37,532 bases of DNA, from NCBI GenBank assembly GCA_017396865.1, contig JAFQKO010000039.1, forward strand, positions 1-37,532, written 5' to 3'. A model generated the notes under the pieces. That model was not told the DNA's origin and searched no databases. It was given only the letters and a program-made list of their open reading frames with translations. This DNA is from Clostridia bacterium (GTDB lineage: Bacteria; Bacillota_A; Clostridia; Oscillospirales; QAKW01). Each line of letters begins with the position of its first letter. Position 1 is the stretch's first letter. A program made the position numbers and the translations under genes. Shown in pieces: positions 1-7,077 of this stretch.

Positions 1-900
1 CTGGGGATGGATATTGATCTGCTTGCCGTGCTTAACGGTATTGAGCACCAAGCCGCCCTTCATATCAGCGCCGCCCTTATCGCCGCAAACAGCGAAGGAG
101 GCCTCACAGCTCTGATGGGTATTCAATGCCCAGGATGCTTCCAGAGAGATGGTGGCACCGTTTTCCATCACGATGAAGCCGAAGGCACTATCTTCAACCT
201 TAAAGGCTTCGGGATCCCAATCGCCCCAAGCGTTACCGGTATTGGTCTGGTTGTTCAGCTTATGGAAGGTGGTACCGACGCAGTACTTGGGCTTATAGTT
301 GTCCATGGTCCAGAGGGTGAGGTCAAGGGCATGGGTACCGATATCGATCAGCGGACCGCCGCCCTGCTCATATTCGTTGAGGAACACGCCCCAGGTAGGA
401 ACGGCGCGACGGCGAACGGCATAGGCTCTTGCATAATAGATATCGCCAAAGAACCCGTCCTCGGCCTCAGCCTTGATGTACTGAGGCTGAGCGGCAAAAC
501 GGTTCTGATAACCGATGGAGAGGGTCTTGCCGGTCTTTTCGGCAGCCTCAACCATTGCCTTTGCCTCAGCAACATTAATTGCCATCGGCTTTTCGCACAG
601 AACGTCCTTACCGGCATACAGACCTGCACAGCTGATCTCGCTGTGGCTGCGGTTGGGGGTGCAGACGTGGATGACGTCTACGTCCTTGCAGGCAACGACT
701 TCGCGGTAATCCTCGGTCACCTTGGCATCGGCAGTACCGTACTTTGCAGCAGCCTTCTCGGCGCGCTCGCGGATAATATCGCAGAAATAAACGATCTCCA
801 GCTTGCCGGCCTCCGCCAGCTTGGCCAATGCGGGCAGATGCTTGCCGTTGGCAATACCGCCACAGCCGATAATACCGACTTTAAAGACTTTTTCACTCAT
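1..900 (-). CDS. Gfo/Idh/MocA family NAD(P)-dependent oxidoreductase, 3' end beyond window
   Basis: This is a predicted cytosolic sugar or cyclitol dehydrogenase of the Gfo/Idh/MocA family. The 300 codons in the window start at ATG 900-898, behind a strong AAGGGAGG ribosome binding site. The protein begins MSEKVFKVGIIGCGGIANGK, which is the GxGxxG dinucleotide-binding loop of an N-terminal Rossmann fold. Around residue 100 it has the family motif CEKPMA, whose Lys is usually catalytic. Residues about 130-300 form the alpha/beta substrate domain, including GGGPLIDIGTHALDL. The reading frame is still open at position 1, so the C-terminus is missing. The substrate cannot be told from sequence. 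It lies just downstream of the CDF gene with no terminator between them but has its own promoter. Confidence 0.93.
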   Translation of the reverse strand, partial: MSEKVFKVGIIGCGGIANGKHLPALAKLAEAGKLEIVYFCDIIRERAEKAAAKYGTADAKVTEDYREVVACKDVDVIHVCTPNRSHSEISCAGLYAGKDVLCEKPMAINVAEAKAMVEAAEKTGKTLSIGYQNRFAAQPQYIKAEAEDGFFGDIYYARAYAVRRRAVPTWGVFLNEYEQGGGPLIDIGTHALDLTLWTMDNYKPKYCVGTTFHKLNNQTNTGNAWGDWDPEAFKVEDSAFGFIVMENGATISLEASWALNTHQSCEASFAVCGDKGGADMKGGLVLNTVKHGKQINIHPQ

Positions 901-943
901 TTGAAGAGCCTCCCTTAATGATAATTTAATTTAACATAATTAT

Positions 944-972
944 AGTATATTTAATTTTAAAAGCAAAGTCAA
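944..972 (-). promoter_or_regulatory. Predicted sigma-A promoter for the leftmost oxidoreductase
   Basis: On the minus strand a TTGACT -35 box (972-967), a 17-nt spacer and a TATACT -10 box (949-944) precede the oxidoreductase start at 900. The -35 box overlaps the stop codon of the CDF gene. Confidence 0.65.
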
Positions 973-2150
973 TGTTTTTGGGAATTTTTTACCAAATCTT
1001 TATCCACGGTGATGACCGCATAGAAATCCGGATGGCAGTTGCGAATGTCTGCCTCCACCCTACGGCAAAGCTCCTTATCGGAAAGCTCATACCCAAAAGG
1101 AACCACCAAATCGAATAAAACGTTGGTATGCGTCGTGCCCCGCACGATCCGCAGATCGTGGAAGGAGACCCGCTCAAAGGTGCCGACGATCTCTTTCAGC
1201 TCCAAGCGCAAAGCATCCAGCAGCGGATCGTTGGTTACAACGGGATCTAAATGGATGGTCAAATGCAGGCCCAGCCGCTCCCGCAGCTCCCGCTCTACGT
1301 TATCAATGATATCATGGCTGACCAAAACGTCGACTTCAGCGGGCACCTCCGCATGCACCGAGGCAAAGATTCTGCCCGGGCCGTAGTTGTGCACCTCCAG
1401 ATCGTGCACTCCGATGATGCCGTCGTATTCCATCACAGCATCGCCGATCTTCTGCGCCAGCTCGGAATCGGCGCCCTCGCCCAGCAGCAGGTTAATGGTA
1501 TCCTTCATCAGCATGATGCCGGAATACATGATAAACAAGGCGACCGCAACCCCCATCACACCGTCGGTATTATAGCCGATCAGCGGGGTGATGGCAATGG
1601 AGAGCAGCACCGCCGTGGTAGAGACTACGTCGTTGATGCTGTCGCGGAAATTGGCGCGCAGGGTATCGCTTTCGATGGCCTTGCCCATCTTGCGGTAAAA
1701 TAAGCCCTGCCAAAGCTTCACGCCAATAGAAATCACCAGCGTGATAATCAAGATCGGCGTTATGGTAAGATACTCCGGCTCGAAGATCTTGGGAAAGGAT
1801 TCCTCGGCCAGCGAAAAGCCCACCACCGCCATCAGCATGGCGATCAGCATGGCGGCGATATATTCCATCCGCCCGTGGCCGTAGGGGTGGTCCTCATCCG
1901 CCTGCGCCGCCGACATCCGAAAGCCCACCAGCGTGATGATGGAGGAAAGGCTGTCGGTCAGGTTATTGATACCGTCGGCCACCACCGAAATAGCACCGAA
2001 AAGAAAGCCGATGGTCATTTTAGCCGCCGCCAGCAGCAGATTGGTCACAATGCCGACCGCACCCGCCACCGCACCGTAGCGGGCACGAACGATGGGGCTT
2101 TCGGTATTTTCATGATCTTTAACAAATAGCTTTTTGATTAATTCTGTCAT
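969..2150 (-). CDS. Cation diffusion facilitator (CDF) family metal exporter, Mn-type site
   Basis: This is an inner-membrane divalent cation/proton antiporter of the CDF family, 393 residues, with six predicted membrane helices in the first 225 residues and a cytosolic ZT-dimer domain after that. The family landmark ADEDHPYGHGRMEY lies at about 84-97. Aligning by hand to YiiP, the transport-site residues are Asn62 and Asp66 in helix 2 and Asp170 and Asp174 in helix 5. An N-D/D-D quartet of this kind resembles manganese exporters such as MntE rather than the Asp/His zinc type; this specificity is inference. The start ATG 2150-2148 has an AGGAG ribosome binding site. About 90 residues beyond the ordinary ZT-dimer extend the C-terminus (FERVSFHDLRIVRGTTHTNV), as in longer Clostridial members. 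A terminator separates it from the gene upstream. Confidence 0.93.
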   Translation of the reverse strand: MTELIKKLFVKDHENTESPIVRARYGAVAGAVGIVTNLLLAAAKMTIGFLFGAISVVADGINNLTDSLSSIITLVGFRMSAAQADEDHPYGHGRMEYIAAMLIAMLMAVVGFSLAEESFPKIFEPEYLTITPILIITLVISIGVKLWQGLFYRKMGKAIESDTLRANFRDSINDVVSTTAVLLSIAITPLIGYNTDGVMGVAVALFIMYSGIMLMKDTINLLLGEGADSELAQKIGDAVMEYDGIIGVHDLEVHNYGPGRIFASVHAEVPAEVDVLVSHDIIDNVERELRERLGLHLTIHLDPVVTNDPLLDALRLELKEIVGTFERVSFHDLRIVRGTTHTNVLFDLVVPFGYELSDKELCRRVEADIRNCHPDFYAVITVDKDLVKNSQKH

Positions 2151-2164
2151 AAAAACTCCTCTGT

Positions 2165-2187
2165 AAAAAAGGAGCGGAGACCGCTCC
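2165..2187 (-). terminator. Intrinsic terminator after the SLH glucosaminidase gene
   Basis: Read on the minus strand, a perfect 7-bp stem (2187-2181 with 2177-2171, GGAGCGG/CCGCTCC) with a 3-nt loop is followed by six T (2170-2165). It ends the 2203-4119 gene before the CDF start. Confidence 0.85.
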
Positions 2188-2202
2188 TATTATACTGTTA
2201 GT

Positions 2203-4119
2203 TTATGCTGTCGGCAGCTCCCGATATACGGGGATAATGAGATGTGCCTTGGCATTGGGATCGGTATAGGCACGCTTTAAAATGCTTGCCTCCTTTTGCG
2301 GAGCCTCCGCATCGTCCATATAGGACTTGTTCTGATAGCCCGCAAAGCGGAAGAAATACGGCGTGATTGCGCCCCGATCCAGATATTGATCCTTTACCCA
2401 GTTGGCGCCCTCTACAATGGAGCGGAACACGCTGTTCCAATTTCGCTCCTTGGCATAGGCCGCGCCGACTGTCGGATTGGCGGTATAGCACTTGATGCCG
2501 AAAAAGTTATAATAGCCCTCATAGCCCTCCACCGTGCCCTTGGCAAAGGTGGAGCCGCCATAGCCCGATTCCAGCGCCGCACGGCAGGCAATATAAACGG
2601 GGTTCATCAGCAGGCTTTGGCTTGCGGTTTTGAAATAGCTCAGCGCCTGATCCTTGGTGATATGGGTCTGATTGGCCCAGATCGCCTTGACCATGCTGTC
2701 GTTCCAAAGGGTGGGATCATAGGTCTTGATATCCAAAAAGGCAAGGATCTTATCCTCGGTCAGATAGTTTGCGGGGTTGATGTACGCCTCCTTCTCTGCG
2801 CCGTATTTGCTCAGCGCCTCGGCGTAGGTCATCTCCACGTCCACATAGGAAAAGCTCCAATTGGGATGGGCCTTTTGCAGCGCATCGATCGCCTCTTTAT
2901 ATTGGGCGGGCTGCTCGGTTTCCTTCCAGCCCCACTGCAGATAATCGGCATGAACGTAGCCGACCGTTGCACTCTTTACCAACTGCACGCGACACCATTC
3001 CTTGGAGCCATCGGCATAGCCGAGGAAATAAACCGAGCGCTTATTCTCCAGCTTAGCCAGCACGTTCGAGGAGGTCGACGGCTTTTCGCGCAGATTGACG
3101 TAGCTATCGGCATTGACTTTAACCATGCCGTAGGCATTCACGCCGGCATTGGGATCGGTGATAATAATCAGATATTCCTTCTTGATGCCGCCCGCCAGCG
3201 TTGCCGTTACGGTCACCTTGGCGCGGCCATGCCCCAGCAGCAGATTATCGCCCAACCGATAGGCTGTCTGCTCATAGGGATAGTAAGTAGCATACTGCTC
3301 CACCTGCACGTCGATGGCGGTGAAGCCGGTAAAGCCGGTAATCTTGCACTGCTCAAAGTTATTGGTGGTGCAGAGATAGTAATCGGTATTGAGATTAAAA
3401 TCCAGCGCAAAGCCGGAAACCGAGATGCTGCAGTTCAGCTGCTCGGGATGCTGAGAGGCATAATAACGATAGAATACGCAGGCCGCCTCAGCACGGGTGG
3501 CTTTCCCGTTGGGCACAAAAAGATTATCATCCTTACCGTTGATCAGGCCGTTGGCCGAGCATTTGGCCACCCAGCTCTTCGCCCAAGGGGCGATCGAAGC
3601 CTCATCGGCAAAGGTCTTGGCATTGGCGCTCGAAAGGGACTTGCCGGTCAGCCATTCCACCGCCGCGCCCAGCATCTTGCACATCTCCTGGCGGGAAACG
3701 GGGCGCTCGGGATCAAATTCGGTATCGGAAATGCCGTTGACCAGCCCGTTATTATACGCCCAGCTCACGTAGGGGGAAAACCAGGTCCCCTTCGGAACGT
3801 CGGTGAAGTGCTCCACCCGATCGCTCGGGTTCGGCACGCCGCAAAGGCGCGCCAGCGCCGTTACGAATTGAGCGCGGGTCATCTGCATATTCACGCCGAA
3901 TTCACTATCGCTGATGCCCTGAAACAGCCCCAGCTCAACCGCGCCGGCCACCTCGGTATAATACCAATTGCCCGGCTTCAGATCCTTCAGATCGGCAGGC
4001 TTTGCTGCGCTCGCGCCGAAAATCGGCAGCCCCGCCAGCATCAATACCGCCAGCAGCGCTGCAATCAGCCGCACACCGTGCTTATTCCGCCCAGTTATGT
4101 GCAACTTTTTGAACATCAT
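2203..4119 (-). CDS. SLH-domain cell-wall glucosaminidase (GH73-like) with SH3 domain
   Basis: This is a secreted peptidoglycan hydrolase anchored by S-layer homology repeats. From the chosen start the protein has 638 residues: a signal peptide (hydrophobic AALLAVLMLAGLPIFGASAA), three SLH repeats (about 45-95, 105-160 and 165-225; for example WFSPYVSWAYNNGLVNGISD), a beta-rich linker, a bacterial SH3 domain (about 330-395, YVNLREKPSTSSNVL) and a C-terminal glucosaminidase domain (about 440-635). The likely catalytic Glu is in ALESGYGGS, near residue 517. The frame is open to 4173, but the ATG at 4119 (or 4116) has GGAGG at ideal spacing and is followed directly by the signal peptide, so I start there. 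That places the start inside the 3' end of yebC by about 38 bp, implying translational coupling. Confidence 0.9.
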   Translation of the reverse strand: MMFKKLHITGRNKHGVRLIAALLAVLMLAGLPIFGASAAKPADLKDLKPGNWYYTEVAGAVELGLFQGISDSEFGVNMQMTRAQFVTALARLCGVPNPSDRVEHFTDVPKGTWFSPYVSWAYNNGLVNGISDTEFDPERPVSRQEMCKMLGAAVEWLTGKSLSSANAKTFADEASIAPWAKSWVAKCSANGLINGKDDNLFVPNGKATRAEAACVFYRYYASQHPEQLNCSISVSGFALDFNLNTDYYLCTTNNFEQCKITGFTGFTAIDVQVEQYATYYPYEQTAYRLGDNLLLGHGRAKVTVTATLAGGIKKEYLIIITDPNAGVNAYGMVKVNADSYVNLREKPSTSSNVLAKLENKRSVYFLGYADGSKEWCRVQLVKSATVGYVHADYLQWGWKETEQPAQYKEAIDALQKAHPNWSFSYVDVEMTYAEALSKYGAEKEAYINPANYLTEDKILAFLDIKTYDPTLWNDSMVKAIWANQTHITKDQALSYFKTASQSLLMNPVYIACRAALESGYGGSTFAKGTVEGYEGYYNFFGIKCYTANPTVGAAYAKERNWNSVFRSIVEGANWVKDQYLDRGAITPYFFRFAGYQNKSYMDDAEAPQKEASILKRAYTDPNAKAHLIIPVYRELPTA

Positions 4120-4804
4120 CGTCGTCCTCCAGCGCATCCAGCAAAAGCTGCATCTTAAAGCGCTCCTTTTCATCGGTCAGGGAAACGTCATTGTCGGCCA
4201 CACGGGTGACCTCGGCGGTCAGGAATTCATAGCCTGCCTCCTCCAGCGCCACGCGCACGTCGGAAAAGCTTTCGGGTGCGGTGAGGATCTCGAAGGCATC
4301 GCCCTCGGCATCGAAATCATCGGCACCGTTATCAAGGGCACACATCATCAGCTCATCCTCATCGACGTCCTCCTTATCCACCACCAGCACGCCGCATTGC
4401 TTAAACTGCCAAAGCACGCTGTTGGAGGCGCCGAGGTTGCCGCCGAATTTGTCGAAATAATGCCGCAGGTTGGCGGCGGTACGGTTGCGGTTATCGGTCA
4501 GGCAATCGACAACGACGGCAACGCCGCCGGGGCCGTAGCCTTCATAGACGAGGGCTTCATAGTTGCTGTTGTCCTCTGCACCGGCGGCCTTTTTGATGGC
4601 GCGCTCGATATTGTCGTTGGGTACGTTGGCCGCCTTCGCCTTGGCGATGGCATCGGCCAAGCGGGAGTTCGCAGCGGGGTTGGCGCCGCCCTCTTTCACG
4701 ATCACAATGATCTCTCTGGCCATCTTGGTAAAGATCTTGGCACGCTGGGCATCGGTCTTGCCCTTCTTGTTTTGAATATTATGCCATTTGGAATGTCCGG
4801 ACAT
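4082..4804 (-). CDS. yebC: YebC/PmpR family (TACO1) protein
   Basis: This is a cytosolic YebC/TACO1-family protein of 240 residues, the usual family length. Members have been described as DNA-binding regulators and more recently as ribosome-associated factors that help translation of difficult motifs; which applies here is unknown. The N-terminus MSGHSKWHNIQNKKGKTDAQ is the family signature, followed by RAKIFTKMAREI and GGANPAANSRLADAI. A central acidic region and a C-terminal alpha/beta domain follow (TRVADNDVSLTDEKERF). The start ATG 4804-4802 has AAGGAG upstream. It is the first gene of a two-gene unit, its 3' end overlapping the SLH glucosaminidase start. A TTGAAA-17-TATACT promoter lies just upstream. 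Confidence 0.97.
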   Translation of the reverse strand: MSGHSKWHNIQNKKGKTDAQRAKIFTKMAREIIVIVKEGGANPAANSRLADAIAKAKAANVPNDNIERAIKKAAGAEDNSNYEALVYEGYGPGGVAVVVDCLTDNRNRTAANLRHYFDKFGGNLGASNSVLWQFKQCGVLVVDKEDVDEDELMMCALDNGADDFDAEGDAFEILTAPESFSDVRVALEEAGYEFLTAEVTRVADNDVSLTDEKERFKMQLLLDALEDDDDVQKVAHNWAE

Positions 4805-4850
4805 GGGTATTTCGCTCCTTTTTAAACTATGTCATTTTATGTCACAATAT

Positions 4851-4879
4851 AGTATAACATACTCTTTTTTCAATTTCAA
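4851..4879 (-). promoter_or_regulatory. Predicted promoter of yebC
   Basis: On the minus strand TTGAAA (4879-4874), a 17-nt spacer and TATACT (4856-4851) lie about 47 nt upstream of the yebC start. Confidence 0.7.
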
Positions 4880-4890
4880 CCCTGCATTTC

Positions 4891-5003
4891 TTGCCAATCG
4901 GCAAAAACTGATTTAAACAATCAGGGGACGGTTAGCGTGAAAACCGATGTTTTTTCAAAAGCCTTAAGGGGGAACCAAAGCCTTGGTTCCCCCTTTTGTT
5001 TTT
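4891..5003 (+). other. Orphan hairpin chain with terminator in a divergent intergenic region
   Basis: The gap 4805-5150 between divergent yebC and the ECF gene has no convincing protein gene. It holds three hairpins in series: TTGCC/GGCAA (4891-4904), CTGATT/AATCAG (4908-4924), and an 11-bp stem (4968-4978 with 4983-4993, 4-nt loop) followed by TTTTGTTTTT. The last is a strong plus-strand intrinsic terminator, although no plus-strand gene ends there. It could be the end of a small RNA or a transcription block protecting one divergent promoter from the other. I did not find a convincing promoter for a small RNA. Confidence 0.5.
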
Positions 5004-5085
5004 GAAAATTCACCCCGATGAGTGCGGTAAAAACGGTTAAAAATCGGGAGACGCGCGAAATTGACGTCGGGTTCGTATCAAACAG

Positions 5086-5114
5086 TTGCAAATTTGCTCC
5101 GCTTCTGCTACAAT
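5086..5114 (+). promoter_or_regulatory. Predicted promoter of the ECF S component/oxidoreductase pair
   Basis: TTGCAA (5086-5091), a 17-nt spacer and TACAAT (5109-5114) lie about 40 nt upstream of the TTG start at 5151. A second -10-like TATAAT is at 5118-5123. Confidence 0.7.
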
Positions 5115-5150
5115 AACTATAATATGTTCTGTTTGGAAGGTGACTGACGA

Positions 5151-5753
5151 TTGAAAAAATTCGATAAAAAAATCCCCGCAGCGGTCAAGCACACCGTGCT
5201 GATCTTTCTGCTCTCCTTTATCGGTCAGCCCACGCTGCAGGGCTACATCCATCCCGCCGATCCCTTTGTTTTGCTGGCGGCCATGCGTTTACCCACGCAG
5301 CAGGCGCTGCTGGCCTGCGGCATTGCGAGTGCGGCGGCCGATCTGGCAAAGGGCTATTATGCCCTTGCCCCCTTCACCCTCGCCATCAAGCTTGCCATGG
5401 TGCTGGCCGTTAAGCTGCTGACCCGCCTTTCCGCTGCGAAGGGGCGGGAGGAGCTCTTTGCCTCGGTGGCGGCGCTGATCCCCGTACCGGGCTATTTCCT
5501 CTCCCAGCTGATCACCGGCTACTGCTATGAATGGTTCACCGGCAACAATACCAGCCCCATCGGCATGGCGATCGATTCTCTGCGCAAGAATCTGATTCAG
5601 GGTGCGGCCAGCCTGCTGGTCTTCCTGATCCTTTTCGACTTGATCAAGAGCTTCCGCAAGCTGAAGGCCTCCATGGCCGAGATCAAGGCAGAGCAAGAGA
5701 AAAAGGAAGCGGCGGCGCAAGCCGAGACCGCCGAGGAGGAGGAAACCGAATGA
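5151..5753 (+). CDS. Predicted ECF transporter S component (substrate unknown)
   Basis: This is a small integral membrane protein of 200 residues with about five or six hydrophobic segments in the first 165 residues. Its ADPFVLLAAMRLPTQQALLA and ADLAKGYYALAPFTLAIKL segments resemble the substrate-binding S components of energy-coupling-factor vitamin or micronutrient transporters. No energising EcfA/EcfT genes are in the window, as is usual for group II systems. The charged tail (about 170-200, rich in Lys, Glu and Ala) is cytosolic and probably helical. The start is TTG 5151 with GGAAGG about 10 nt upstream; no ATG fits better. The stop overlaps the next start as ATGA (5750-5753), so the two genes are translationally coupled. 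The substrate cannot be assigned. Confidence 0.7.
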   Translation: MKKFDKKIPAAVKHTVLIFLLSFIGQPTLQGYIHPADPFVLLAAMRLPTQQALLACGIASAAADLAKGYYALAPFTLAIKLAMVLAVKLLTRLSAAKGREELFASVAALIPVPGYFLSQLITGYCYEWFTGNNTSPIGMAIDSLRKNLIQGAASLLVFLILFDLIKSFRKLKASMAEIKAEQEKKEAAAQAETAEEEETE

Positions 5754-6766
5754 AAACCTTACGCTACTGCATCGCAGGCTTCGGCGCGGTTGCCCGCAAC
5801 CACGCGCTGGCCTCCTATCAGGCCGCCCTGCAATTTCCCGACGAGATCAACCCCCGCTTAGTCGGCGTGATGAGCCGTACGCCAAAAGCGGCGCCGCTAC
5901 CCGGAGTTTCCCACTACACCGAGCTTGCTGCCATGACCGACGCCTGCAAGCCGGACTTTTTGGATCTTTGCATGCCCCACCACCTGCGAAAGGAGGCGGT
6001 GGCCTTTGCGGCCGAGCGGGGCCTGCCCATCTACTGCGAAAAGCCGCTCGCCAACGACCTTGCCGCCGCCGAGGAGCTGGCGACGCTGGCGGCCGAGCTG
6101 CCCACCGCCATGGCCTTTGAATACCGCTTCATTCCCGCTGTGACCCTGATGAAGGAAAACCTTTCGCTGATCGGCGATCTTTTGGATTTCAAGGCCTTCT
6201 TCCTCCACGACTCCTATCTGCTCCCCCGCCCCAAGACCTGGCGGATGACTGCCGAAAACGGCGGCGGCGCCCTTTTGGATCTCGGCGTTCATATGCTGGA
6301 TCTGCTGGCCTATCTTTTGGGACCGCTGCACTACCTCAACGGCGAGAAGGGCATCCATTTTGCCGACCGCAACGAGGTGGATGAATTCGGCCGCATGGAG
6401 CTGGCCTGCCCCTTATGCACCGGAACCCTGGAGGTTTCCCGCATCCACGCCACCGAGGGCAGCGGCAAGACCATCACCCTCTACGGCGAGCGGGGCACCC
6501 TCACCTTGGATATCGAGCGTCCCTATGAGATCGTCCACTATGACCTTGCCGCGCGGCAGACTACCGTTCTCCGCGCCGACAACGAGCTGCTGGCCGAGCT
6601 GATGTATCCCGCGCCCCGCAATACGTTGGGCTTTTATCAGGATGCCCATACCTGCGCGCTGATGCACTTCGCCCGCCTGCTCTACACCGGAGAAGAGGAT
6701 CCCCTGCTGCCCACCTTCGCCGACGGACTTGCTGCCCAGCGGCTCTTGGCGCAAATTCTGGAATAA
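5750..6766 (+). CDS. Gfo/Idh/MocA family oxidoreductase
   Basis: This is a predicted cytosolic NAD(P)-dependent oxidoreductase of 338 residues. It begins MKTLRYCIAGFGAVA, giving the GxG-type nucleotide loop, and has the family EKP motif in YCEKPLAND near residue 97. The substrate-domain segment GGGALLDLGVHMLDLL matches the family. The frame is open further upstream, but the ATG at 5750 overlaps the previous stop (ATGA) and starts exactly at the Rossmann fold, so it is the likely start. Coupling to an S component hints that it acts on something related to the imported compound, but this is inference. It is only distantly similar to the other oxidoreductase of the window. A 13-bp hairpin follows the stop. 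Confidence 0.9.
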   Translation: MKTLRYCIAGFGAVARNHALASYQAALQFPDEINPRLVGVMSRTPKAAPLPGVSHYTELAAMTDACKPDFLDLCMPHHLRKEAVAFAAERGLPIYCEKPLANDLAAAEELATLAAELPTAMAFEYRFIPAVTLMKENLSLIGDLLDFKAFFLHDSYLLPRPKTWRMTAENGGGALLDLGVHMLDLLAYLLGPLHYLNGEKGIHFADRNEVDEFGRMELACPLCTGTLEVSRIHATEGSGKTITLYGERGTLTLDIERPYEIVHYDLAARQTTVLRADNELLAELMYPAPRNTLGFYQDAHTCALMHFARLLYTGEEDPLLPTFADGLAAQRLLAQILE

Positions 6767-6769
6767 CAA

Positions 6770-6798
6770 TAACGCCCGATGCGATGCATCGGGCGTTA
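6770..6798 (+). terminator. Hairpin after the oxidoreductase gene
   Basis: A perfect 13-bp stem (6770-6782 with 6786-6798) and 3-nt loop sit 3 nt after the stop. No T-run follows, so termination or mRNA 3'-end protection are both possible. Confidence 0.55.
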
Positions 6799-6870
6799 CA
6801 GACTGTTAAAAAAGGCACCGACCGCAGAAAAATAGGTAAAACCTAAAGTTTGTGCCAATATTAATGATTG

Positions 6871-6903
6871 CAAGGAGAAAGAAACACCTACTCTTTCTCC
6901 TTG
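6871..6903 (+). terminator. Second hairpin, terminator-like on the plus strand
   Basis: A 12-bp stem (6871-6882 with 6892-6903), 9-nt loop, is followed by TTCCTTTT. It is a possible back-up terminator for the 5151-6766 pair, about 100 nt after its stop. Confidence 0.5.
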
Positions 6904-6919
6904 TTCCTTTTATAAGGAA

Positions 6920-6945
6920 AAAATCCGCATAGTGATGCGGATTTT
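6920..6945 (-). terminator. Terminator of the LTA-synthase-like gene
   Basis: An 11-bp stem (6920-6930 with 6935-6945) with a 4-nt loop is followed on the minus strand by more T. It is the best terminator candidate for the gene ending at 7078 and could also work on the plus strand. Confidence 0.7.
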
Positions 6946-6967
6946 GATTGGAATTTTTCTGCTATCC

Positions 6968-7037
6968 GCCGAAATGACCGCTCAGCGTATCACATACGCA
7001 ATCGGGATCATTTCGACGAATTCGGCACTCTTTTTTT
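6968..7037. other. Imperfect long hairpin followed by a T-run
   Basis: The arms 6968-6977 and 7008-7017 pair with one mismatch and enclose a smaller GCGTAT/ATACGC stem. Eight T follow on the plus strand (7030-7037). No gene fits here. With the three preceding hairpins it fills the 6767-7077 gap, which otherwise shows nothing. Confidence 0.4.
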
Positions 7038-7077
7038 AATCAGTCTCCCGGCGTGTCAAAATAATGAATCGTTATTG

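Noticed and set aside
2296..4158. Long plus-strand open frame (620 codons) opposite the SLH gene
   Set aside because: The minus strand encodes recognisable SLH, SH3 and glucosaminidase domains. The plus frame is its antisense shadow.
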